Assembly: GCA_003501335.1 (NCBI GenBank)
Contig: DNPQ01000032.1
Location: 1,598 to 9,851, forward strand
Origin: Bacillota bacterium
GTDB lineage: Bacteria; Bacillota; UBA4882; UBA8346
DNA length: 8,254 nucleotides
Reading direction: 5' to 3'
In this document: in pieces, positions 1 to 4,667 of the stretch
Position numbering within the stretch: position 1 is the first letter of the stretch
Layout of the letters: the number at the start of each line of letters is the position of its first letter
Notes under the pieces: model-generated
Database searches by the model: none
What the model was told of the DNA's origin: nothing
Seen by the model: the letters and a program-made list of their open reading frames with translations, nothing else
Position numbers and translations under genes: made by a program

Positions 1-204
1 ATCATCACGAACCAAGATGGAAGAAAAATTGATCTGCTCAGACAGGCCAGAAAGGTTATTTCACCGGTTGTTAAAAGGGCAGTCGATATCGTTATTTATA
101 ATGAGAATGAATTTTATACTCGGGCCAGTTTGAATACTACTTTTGAGTTCCAAATCAAAAATGAAGGGATTAAACTCTATGAAAAATCTGGACATAGCCA
201 ATGA
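1..204 (+). CDS. Minimal nucleotidyltransferase (MNT), C-terminal part, cut by window start
   Basis: The first reading frame is open from base 1 to a TGA at 202-204 and encodes 67 residues. The visible part carries a KIDLL segment near residue 10, a VDIVIYNENEF stretch and ends in EGIKLYEK. This pattern of a Val-Asp-Ile-Val strand followed by an aromatic acidic loop and a terminal 'eGi.lYe' is what I know from the tail of polymerase-beta-fold minimal nucleotidyltransferases. The catalytic GSxxxGxxxxxSDxD motif would lie upstream and cannot be seen. It overlaps the following HEPN gene by 26 bases, the usual order for MNT-HEPN pairs, in which the MNT is the antitoxin. The assignment rests on the tail alone plus the neighbour. 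Confidence 0.72.
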   Translation: MITNQDGRKIDLLRQARKVISPVVKRAVDIVIYNENEFYTRASLNTTFEFQIKNEGIKLYEKSGHSQ

Positions 205-577
205 GTGGTTCAAAATGGCTGAACTGGATTTTAATTCGGCGAAATTTTTACTGATGAATATGCGACCTGCACCCCTTGAAATCATCTGCTATCATTGCGA
301 GCAATGTGCGGAAAAGTATTTGAAGGGGTTTATTGCTTTAAACGGGGGTCAAATTATAAAAACGCATGATCTGGTAATTTTGAATAAAAACTGTTTAATG
401 TACAGCGCTAAATGTCAAGAAATTGAAAATGACTGTATCGAGTTGACTGACTATGGAGTCCCAATGCGATATCCCTTTCATTTGGAAATTGAGGAAACCG
501 ATGTTACAAAGGCAATTGAGAGTACGGAAAAAATTATTAAGCTGATAAAAGAGGAATCGGTAAGGTTGGACAAATAA
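179..577 (+). CDS. HEPN-domain protein, partner of the upstream MNT
   Basis: This encodes 132 residues of an all-helical HEPN protein. Recognisable family blocks are an early AELDFNSAKFLL helix (residues 14-25), CYHCEQCAEKYLKGFIA (37-53), KTHDL (61-65) and RYP (97-99). The ATG at 179 is preferred over an in-frame ATG at 143 because GAAGGGA sits about nine bases upstream of it and homology begins at its first residues. It starts inside the last codons of the nucleotidyltransferase, so the two are probably translationally coupled. In studied pairs the HEPN protein is an RNase toxin neutralised by adenylylation of a tyrosine in an Rx4HxY motif. I do not see a clean Rx4-6H motif here, only R97-YPF-H101. 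It may be a non-catalytic or differently acting branch. The protein is rich in cysteine (five or more). Confidence 0.85.
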   Translation: MKNLDIANEWFKMAELDFNSAKFLLMNMRPAPLEIICYHCEQCAEKYLKGFIALNGGQIIKTHDLVILNKNCLMYSAKCQEIENDCIELTDYGVPMRYPFHLEIEETDVTKAIESTEKIIKLIKEESVRLDK

Positions 578-710
578 CATGGAAGACTTCGATGCCGGTT
601 TATTTATATTCTCCCCTGTGGAGTAGGGAGATGGGTAAAAAGTAAAACAGGACTCCTTCGGAGTCCTGCCGGAGCCCGGAAGATTTTTGCTCTATGCAAG
701 ACCATTCACA
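578..710 (+). other. Short intergenic stretch with GC hairpin
   Basis: Between the HEPN stop and the terminator there is a perfect nine-base-pair hairpin, CAGGACTCC-TTC-GGAGTCCTG, at about 649-669 (my base count may be off by one or two). It has no immediate U-tract. A weaker CTCCC...GGGAG inverted repeat lies near 613-632. A 15-codon ORF begins at 579 without a good ribosome site and I do not regard it as a gene. The hairpin could shield the 3' end of the MNT-HEPN mRNA. Confidence 0.5.
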
Positions 711-740
711 AACGCTTCGGTTAGTGACCGGGCGTTTTTT
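711..740 (+). terminator. Rho-independent terminator after the MNT-HEPN pair
   Basis: The arms AACGCTTCGGT and ACCGGGCGTT pair with a single bulged T and one G-U pair around a five-base loop, and are followed by a run of six T. It is the first strong terminator downstream of the HEPN stop at 577. An ORF that reads through it from 694 is therefore not credible as a gene. Confidence 0.8.
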
Positions 741-898
741 AATTGGTTTTCAGGAAGTTGCTAGAATTGCACAACGAAGGAATTATTGGATACAAATGGA
801 ATACTATTATGCAAATTTAAGAATTGTAATCGGGAAATTTTATTGGCTCTATCATGTTGACGGGAACTTCAATATATTTCGTATAGGCATGATGTTTT

Positions 899-926
899 TT
901 GAGATGCTTATTATATTGCATATAAA
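899..926 (+). promoter_or_regulatory. Candidate sigma-A promoter for the 204-residue gene
   Basis: TTGAGA at 899-904 and TATAAA at 921-926 are separated by 16 bases, each one mismatch from the consensus. A transcript would start near 933, about 60 bases before the ATG at 996. The AT-rich stretch 741-898 shows no gene that I can support. Confidence 0.55.
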
Positions 927-995
927 TAGAATGCCGGTAATACGTGAGAAACAATGCACGTCTGCATCCATGAGGCCAGGGGGTCTATAGAGAAA

Positions 996-1610
996 ATGCC
1001 TATTTATAAATTAGCATTAGGAGTTAGGATACCACGCAATGATGAATATCCAAAAGGATATGATCCAAATGAAATCAAGAAAAAGAGAGATTTAGCAAAT
1101 ATAGTTGAAGGCTTTGTACTAAACGGAGTTTCTAAAAAGAAATTTTCCCATTATGCAGAGGTAAATGTTGATGTTGATAAAATTTGGGAAGTTTTTTGTG
1201 GTATCGCAAAGCAAATCATTAAAAATGAAGCCTATGGAATCATAGGACTTAAGGACGAAGAACCAAAATTAAGCGGATTTACAAAGTTAGAAAAAGTAAT
1301 AGAGGTTTTTGAAAAGTTTAAGTTTGAACTGACCAATGATGGTTATTTGGAATTTGGTATTGCCCATTATGATGAAAATACCTTGAATGAAGTTTTTATT
1401 TCCAGTTTTAAGTACATGAAAATATGGACTACGAAGAAAGATTCGTTAGTCGAGATATTAAACGGCTATGGAATTCAACAAATTGAAAACCTTCAATTTA
1501 TTGATGAGTATCCGATTGTTTCAGAAGCGCTTTCTACTGGATTGATGAAAGGAATTAGGCATTATTCAGAAGTCATCGAAAATATCGAACGAGAGTTTAA
1601 TCAATTTTAG
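996..1610 (+). CDS. Unrecognised 204-residue protein
   Basis: I do not recognise the family. The protein is soluble, rich in Lys, Glu, Ile and Phe, with no signal peptide or membrane segment. The N-terminal half has a helical KKKRDLANIVEGF segment. The C-terminal half contains the strands YLEFGIAHYDENTLNEVF and FKYMKIWTTK and an IDEYP motif, which has the look of a compact alpha/beta domain such as an immunity-type protein, but this is only an impression. I chose the ATG at 996 rather than 954 because AGGGGG lies 12 bases upstream and the extra residues would have odd composition. It is visibly more AT-rich than the ant(6) and M42 genes. It sits alone behind its own promoter and stops one base before a truncated acetyltransferase, which suggests arrival by recombination. 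Confidence 0.75.
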   Translation: MPIYKLALGVRIPRNDEYPKGYDPNEIKKKRDLANIVEGFVLNGVSKKKFSHYAEVNVDVDKIWEVFCGIAKQIIKNEAYGIIGLKDEEPKLSGFTKLEKVIEVFEKFKFELTNDGYLEFGIAHYDENTLNEVFISSFKYMKIWTTKKDSLVEILNGYGIQQIENLQFIDEYPIVSEALSTGLMKGIRHYSEVIENIEREFNQF

Positions 1611-1611
1611 T

Positions 1612-1764
1612 TTGTCGAAAGGAATCGTATCCGCATTAACCAGTCAACTGGCTGTCGAAATCCTTGCCGGAGGAAAGGTTCCCTTTTATTGCGCCGCCTG
1701 GTCCAATATCCAGTCGTTGCGGAATGCCATCAAAAGCGGTTTTAAACCCGCTTGGTGGAAATAA
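1612..1764 (+). pseudogene. GNAT acetyltransferase, 3' fragment
   Basis: Read from 1612, the frame gives about 50 residues beginning LSKGIVSALTSQLA and continuing through PFYCAAWSNIQSLRNAIKSG to a TAA at 1762. This is the characteristic last third of a GNAT acetyltransferase: the glycine-containing acetyl-CoA loop and helix, then a 'y.A...N..S...a...GF' end. The N-terminal two thirds are absent and no start codon or ribosome site precedes it. The homology begins directly after the TAG of the upstream gene, in a different frame. It is therefore a recombination remnant and not a working enzyme. Confidence 0.75.
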
Positions 1765-1793
1765 CAGCCAAAAGCATTCAGCGGGTGGCGGAA

Positions 1794-2066
1794 ATGAATT
1801 TACCATATGTTTTGCTGAGTACTTTATCCAGTTGGGAAAGTTCGATTGAGCTTGATACCGTGGTAGTATATGATAGTAATAACTGCAACTTAAATTGTTT
1901 TGATTGTGAGACTGCAGGGGAAAAGCGATGTCCGGGGAAAGGAATCGATTGTTTCGGGCTTTATAAGATCCAAAAAGGGTTTAACGGCTATGTCCCCAAG
2001 ATCGGCATCGATATTGAAAAGATTTATCCGATGATGGCCGTGTATGAAAGGGCAAGAAAACGGTAA
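1794..2066 (+). CDS. Small cysteine-rich protein of unknown function
   Basis: This encodes 90 residues from the ATG at 1794. Alternative starts at TTG 1752 or GTG 1755 would add 13-14 residues and overlap the end of the GNAT remnant. Five cysteines cluster mid-protein: C31, C35 and C38 (CNLNCFDC, spacing CX3CX2C), then C46 and C53 in CPGKGIDC. Such a cluster suggests zinc or an iron-sulfur cluster. The CX3CX2C spacing equals that of radical SAM enzymes, but there is no room for a barrel, so it is either a coincidence, a small metal-binding protein or a fragment. The tail is basic (ERARKR). GGTGG about eight bases upstream may serve as ribosome site. The following aminoglycoside gene's ribosome site begins five bases after this stop, so they were probably co-transcribed. 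I do not recognise the family. Confidence 0.55.
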   Translation: MNLPYVLLSTLSSWESSIELDTVVVYDSNNCNLNCFDCETAGEKRCPGKGIDCFGLYKIQKGFNGYVPKIGIDIEKIYPMMAVYERARKR

Positions 2067-2070
2067 TTTT

Positions 2071-2084
2071 GGAGTGATATTTTC
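2071..2084 (+). promoter_or_regulatory. Ribosome-binding site with apparently lost start codon
   Basis: GGAGTGAT at 2071-2078 is a near-perfect anti-Shine-Dalgarno match. At the ideal distance stands TTC (2082-2084) where a start codon would be expected. The frame continues as RSEVEMFDLIL, matching the usual family beginning MRSEqEM. The first usable start is GTG at 2094, which has no convincing ribosome site. Confidence 0.5.
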
Positions 2085-2093
2085 CGCAGCGAA

Positions 2094-2885
2094 GTGGAAA
2101 TGTTTGATTTAATCCTTAACGTTGCCCAAGGGGATGATCGAATCCGGGCCGTATACATGAATGGTTCCCGGGCCAATCCAAAGGTTCCAAAGGATATCTA
2201 CCAGGATTACGACATTGTATATGTGGTAAGGGAAACGCAATCCATTTTGAACCAGAAGGACTGGATTGCAGTCTTTGGGGAAGCAGCAATGGTCCAGGAG
2301 CCGGATAACAACGATTTCGGTTGGGGGTTAAAGGCGGACTTTGAGCGTTCTTATACATGGCTGATGCTGTTGAAAGACGGCAACCGCATCGATCTCCACA
2401 TTCAAATCAAGGAAGCGATGTTGGAGGATTATCCCAAGGATAGCTTAACGGTCCCGCTTTTCGATAAAGATAACTGCTTACCGCAGATCCCGGCGGCTAA
2501 TGATGGAGATTATCGGGTAAAAAAGCCTACCGAGGCGCAATACAGAGGCTGCTGTAATGAATTTTTGTGGTGCTTAAATAATGTGGCCAAAGGGATTGCC
2601 AGAGATCAACTCCCCTTTGCGATGGGAATGTATCATGGAATTGTCCGCGATATGCTGAACAAGATGGTTGACTGGTATATCGGGATTCATACTAACTTTT
2701 CCGTAGCGGTTGGCAAGAGCGGCAAGTATTATAAGAAGTATTTGCCGCAAGAGCTCTATGAAATGTATGCCAGGAGCTATTCCGATAGCGATTATGATAA
2801 CTTTTGGGAGGCTATTTTTATAGCTTGTCAATTGTTCAGAACCCTTGCGCCGTTTGTTGCGGAAAAATCCGTTTCTATAACTTGA
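2094..2885 (+). CDS. ANT(6)-type aminoglycoside 6-adenylyltransferase, probably decaying
   Basis: The family transfers AMP from ATP to the 6-hydroxyl of streptomycin in the cytoplasm and so gives resistance. The sequence matches AadK/AadE-type enzymes across its length: GSRANP (24-29), the metal-binding pair in QDYDIVYVV (D38, D40), a third acid in GNRIDLHI (D100), then PLFDKDN, CCNEFLWC and MLNKMVDWYIG. The 263 residues from GTG 2094 are shorter than the usual 280-290. At the 5' end the expected start codon reads TTC. At the 3' end the frame shifts in an A5 run (2863-2867), after which the usual C-terminus continues in another frame to 2941. The core residues are intact, so a partly active enzyme cannot be excluded, but weak translation and a wrong tail are predicted. 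A closely linked GNAT gene follows. The product class is certain; activity is not. Confidence 0.88.
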   Translation: MEMFDLILNVAQGDDRIRAVYMNGSRANPKVPKDIYQDYDIVYVVRETQSILNQKDWIAVFGEAAMVQEPDNNDFGWGLKADFERSYTWLMLLKDGNRIDLHIQIKEAMLEDYPKDSLTVPLFDKDNCLPQIPAANDGDYRVKKPTEAQYRGCCNEFLWCLNNVAKGIARDQLPFAMGMYHGIVRDMLNKMVDWYIGIHTNFSVAVGKSGKYYKKYLPQELYEMYARSYSDSDYDNFWEAIFIACQLFRTLAPFVAEKSVSIT

Positions 2886-2941
2886 CTGACGATGTTAATA
2901 TGACAGAGTATTTAAATAAAGTAAAATCGGCTAGTCTTTGA
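2863..2941 (+). pseudogene. Out-of-frame C-terminus of the ANT(6) gene
   Basis: One base missing from the A5 run at 2863-2867 would explain the break. With a sixth A the protein would read AEKIRFYNLTDDVNMTEYL and go on to a TGA at 2939-2941. That restores both the family length and its usual tail, an acidic segment followed by a tyrosine-leucine-lysine helix. As given, the frame instead ends in SVSIT. This is either a genuine frameshift or a homopolymer sequencing error. Confidence 0.7.
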
Positions 2942-2978
2942 AGTGAGAAGAAAAGTTTTCATTTTACGGGGTGGGAAT

Positions 2979-3467
2979 ATGGAATGGATGGTAAGACGAT
3001 TAAACAACGCTGAACTTGATACGGCGCTTTCGCTGGCATGGAAAACTTTTTTGGAATTTGAAGCTCCGGATTATTCTCCGGAGGGAGTAGAAACATTCAA
3101 ACGTGACATCATGGAAAACATAGCGTTTAGAAACGATTGCCTGTCCGGGAAAAACAGAATTTGGGGTGCTTTTGACTCTTCAAAACTGGTTAGCATGATT
3201 GGCATGCGGGGAGAGAGCCATATTTGCTTGGCGTTTACTCTGGCTGAATATCATCGCAGAGGGATTGCAACTGCAATATTCAATAAATTATTGATCGATG
3301 TTTCTAACGAAAATCCTAATGTGAAACAAATTACTTTAAATTCTTCTCCATACGGTTTACCGTTTTATCATCATATTGGGTTTATGGATAGAGATACGGA
3401 ACAGACAAAAGATGGTATTCGATACACACCAATGGATTACTCATTGCAAGGAAGTCAGTTAACCTAA
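2979..3467 (+). CDS. GNAT-family N-acetyltransferase
   Basis: This encodes 162 residues of a complete GNAT enzyme, which moves an acetyl group from acetyl-CoA to an amine. The acetyl-CoA pyrophosphate loop is YHRRGIATAI (91-100, with the R/Q-x-x-G-x-A signature at R93-A97). It is followed by the strand ITLNSSPYG and the conserved end LPFYHHIGF (128-135), where a tyrosine usually acts as general acid. I chose the ATG at 2979 over an upstream GTG at 2943 because GGGGTGGG lies five bases before it. The gene begins 38 bases after the restored end of the aminoglycoside gene, so both may share a transcript. The substrate cannot be told. The neighbouring resistance gene makes a small-molecule target plausible, but this is inference. 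Confidence 0.85.
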   Translation: MEWMVRRLNNAELDTALSLAWKTFLEFEAPDYSPEGVETFKRDIMENIAFRNDCLSGKNRIWGAFDSSKLVSMIGMRGESHICLAFTLAEYHRRGIATAIFNKLLIDVSNENPNVKQITLNSSPYGLPFYHHIGFMDRDTEQTKDGIRYTPMDYSLQGSQLT

Positions 3468-3476
3468 ATTGTTTTG

Positions 3477-3543
3477 AGGTGACCGGGCATGAAAAACTAT
3501 GTCGATTACGCAGTGGGACAAATTATCAAGCTTGCAACATCCC
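3477..3543 (+). repeat. Direct repeat, copy 1: ribosome site and start of the M42 gene
   Basis: Bases 3489-3543 match 4612-4667, differing by two substitutions and one missing T. The AGGTGA ribosome site and its six-base spacing to the ATG are also shared, although the spacer bases differ. The copies are about 1.1 kb apart in the same orientation and bracket the aspartic protease module. Confidence 0.9.
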
Positions 3544-3557
3544 TCGAAAAATTGTAA
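3489..3557 (+). pseudogene. 5' fragment of an M42 peptidase gene (22 codons)
   Basis: A strong site GAGGTGA (3476-3482) precedes an ATG, and the peptide starts MKNYVDYAVGQIIKL, identical to the intact M42 protein at 4612 except for one residue. A one-base deletion in the CTTTGC copy (here CTTGC) shifts the frame. The sequence becomes ATSLEKL and stops at 3555-3557, after which similarity to the peptidase gene is lost. It is not an enzyme. The site may still be translated as a 22-residue leader. It lies 21 bases after the GNAT stop, so an M42 gene may once have followed the acetyltransferase directly. Confidence 0.8.
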
Positions 3558-3604
3558 TGAATCTAAAATACCTTAGGGAACAAAAAGCATTAAGCAATTG
3601 GTAA
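3557..3604 (+). pseudogene. Possible start of an HTH-type regulator, 15 codons
   Basis: The ATG overlaps the previous stop (TAATG) and the peptide reads MNLKYLREQKALSNW before a TAA. It resembles the first residues of XRE-type helix-turn-helix repressors ('mnLkyLReqkgLSq'), but the match is very short. It could equally be chance. Confidence 0.25.
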
Positions 3605-3629
3605 AAATTAGGGTATCATAGATGGAATA

Positions 3630-3638
3630 TGGTATAAT
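3630..3638 (+). promoter_or_regulatory. Extended -10 promoter for the protease module
   Basis: TGGTATAAT is a perfect -10 box (TATAAT at 3633-3638) with the extended TGn element. No strong -35 is seen; TTAGGG at 3608-3613 is a weak candidate at 19 bases. Transcription would start near 3645, about 25 bases before the ATG at 3670. Confidence 0.65.
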
Positions 3639-3669
3639 TTGAGCTGAGAATATAGAGGCGGTGGGTACA

Positions 3670-3915
3670 ATGACTTGGGAAGAAGTAAGAAAGAGTTTTC
3701 CGAATCAATTTGTAAAAATTCAAATTTTAGAATCCCATGTGGAAGAAAACATTCGACATATAGATGATATGGCAGTGATTAAAACTTTTGATGATGATAC
3801 AGAAGCAACCCGCGAATTGGTAAGGTCTAGGGATCAAATTTTAGTCTATCATACTGGAAAAGAAAAAATTGAAGTCGAAATTAAAGATATTTTCGGATTT
3901 AGAGGTGCGGTGTAA
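3670..3915 (+). CDS. Small 81-residue protein coupled to an aspartic protease
   Basis: The protein begins MTWEEVRKSFPNQFVKIQIL, then has an acidic middle (FDDDTEATRELVRSRDQ), a strand VYHTGKEKIEVEI and ends in FGFRGAV. No signal peptide or membrane segment is present. The ATG at 3670 is preferred over GTG 3661 because GGTGGG lies five bases before it. Its stop overlaps the protease start as TAATG, so the two are made together. I have an impression of this little protein recurring next to retropepsin-like genes in Bacillota, but cannot confirm it. Function is unknown; it could be a partner, substrate or inhibitor of the protease. Base composition is AT-rich like the other cargo genes. Confidence 0.75.
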   Translation: MTWEEVRKSFPNQFVKIQILESHVEENIRHIDDMAVIKTFDDDTEATRELVRSRDQILVYHTGKEKIEVEIKDIFGFRGAV

Positions 3916-4298
3916 TGGATTTAGAATATCGCAACGGATTGTTTTTCGTATCGCTAAAGATTGCATATAAAGGGAAAGAGAAAATCATTGAAAATATAGT
4001 AGTCGATACAGGTGCATCGGAAACGATTATTTCCCCTGATGCAGTAGAAGATATCAAAATTATCGCGGAATTAGATGATAATATTAATTCCTACTATGGT
4101 GTTGGGGGAAGCATTCATAATTTTTTTACAAAGAAAATTGATGAAATAAGTATTGATACCGTTTTACTAAGACAGGTCAAAGTAGATTTTGGAGTCATTG
4201 ATCCAAAAGGGAAGATTAACGGGCTTTTAGGTCTGGATTTACTTCAAAAGGCTCATTCGGTGATTGATTTAAAAAATATGATAATGTCGGTGAATTAA
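3915..4298 (+). CDS. Retropepsin-like aspartic protease, cytoplasmic
   Basis: The 127-residue protein shows the retropepsin signature VVDTGASETII, with the catalytic Asp at residue 31. It also has a flap-like GVGGSIHNF segment near the middle and the C-terminal hydrophobic-hydrophobic-glycine motif in GLLGLDLL (103-110) before a final VIDLKN strand. This single-domain length fits a retroviral-type protease that works as a homodimer. There is no signal peptide or membrane anchor. The ATG overlaps the stop of the 81-residue gene. No reverse transcriptase or Gag-like gene is nearby, so this is a bacterial stand-alone type. Two stop codons in a row (TAA TAA) end it, and a GNAT remnant begins immediately behind. 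The substrate is unknown; the coupled small protein is the first candidate partner. Confidence 0.85.
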   Translation: MDLEYRNGLFFVSLKIAYKGKEKIIENIVVDTGASETIISPDAVEDIKIIAELDDNINSYYGVGGSIHNFFTKKIDEISIDTVLLRQVKVDFGVIDPKGKINGLLGLDLLQKAHSVIDLKNMIMSVN

Positions 4299-4301
4299 TA
4301 A

Positions 4302-4496
4302 GGTAGAGGACGGGGAGTTTATTTAAACTTATTGAATTTTGCAATTTGTACATTAAAAAGCGAAGGGTTTAAAGGCTTCGGTGTTGATTTTGAAAGTATC
4401 AATCCGACAGCATACCGCTTTTGGCCTAAATACTTCTCTGTTTATACTCATAGCGTTGTAAGACGTATTGACGAATATAGTATGAAAGACCTATAA
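4302..4496 (+). pseudogene. GNAT acetyltransferase, 3' fragment, second case
   Basis: The frame from 4302 gives about 64 residues with the segments GRGVYLNLLNFAICTLKSEG, GFGVDFESINPTAYRFWPKY and HSVVRRIDEY, ending at TAA 4494-4496. This is the acetyl-CoA loop, the following helix and the 'dFes.N..A..FW.k.f' end typical of GNAT enzymes with a C-terminal 'RRID' tail. The N-terminal half and any start signal are missing. It begins right after the double stop of the protease gene and in the same frame. It is not similar to the remnant at 1612 beyond general family features, so a different acetyltransferase was lost here. Confidence 0.75.
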
Positions 4497-4497
4497 A
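4468..4497 (+). promoter_or_regulatory. Candidate promoter for the M42 gene
   Basis: TTGACG (4468-4473) and TATAAA (4492-4497) stand 18 bases apart, each one mismatch from the sigma-A consensus. The promoter lies in the 3' end of the GNAT remnant. A transcript would start near 4504 and carry a leader of about 110 bases before the M42 ATG. Confidence 0.6.
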
Positions 4498-4507
4498 GGT
4501 AATAGCG

Positions 4508-4591
4508 ATGCTTGTTGCAAAAGAAAAGATTATGTCGGAATTTTCAAGGAAACTCAATCGATCTTCCAAAGAAGATATCAAAAAATTTTGA
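4508..4591 (+). CDS. Possible 27-codon leader ORF upstream of M42
   Basis: An ATG at 4508, with AAAGGT seven bases upstream, opens a frame for 27 mostly basic, helical residues (MLVAKEKIMSEFSRKLNRSS then KEDIKKF). It stops 20 bases before the M42 start. I recognise no family. It may be a small leader peptide, a further gene remnant or noncoding. Confidence 0.25.
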   Translation: MLVAKEKIMSEFSRKLNRSSKEDIKKF

Positions 4592-4599
4592 GTTGAATC

Positions 4600-4667
4600 A
4601 GGTGAATGCTTATGAAAAACTATGTCGACTACGCAGTGGAACAAATTATCAAGCTTTGCAACATCCC
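4600..4667 (+). repeat. Direct repeat, copy 2: start of the intact M42 gene
   Basis: This is the intact partner of the repeat at 3477-3543. The shared part runs from the AGGTGA ribosome site to codon 19. The frame stays open here because the CTTTGC tract keeps all three T. Confidence 0.9.

Noticed and set aside
694..990. 98-residue + strand ORF
   Set aside because: It runs through a strong terminator (711-740) and a promoter, has no ribosome site and no recognisable protein features.
1664..1849. 61-residue + strand ORF
   Set aside because: It is an alternative frame across the GNAT remnant and the cysteine-rich gene, with low-complexity composition.
1794..2066. Radical SAM enzyme from the CX3CX2C motif
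   Set aside because: Ninety residues cannot hold the barrel, and the other radical SAM motifs are absent.
2116..2358. ORF on the opposite strand inside the aminoglycoside gene
   Set aside because: Proline- and serine-rich composition without family resemblance; the + strand frame carries all ANT(6) motifs.
3915..4298. Part of a retroelement, because of the retropepsin-like protease
   Set aside because: No reverse transcriptase, RNase H, integrase or Gag-like gene lies nearby; the single-domain protease is a stand-alone bacterial type.
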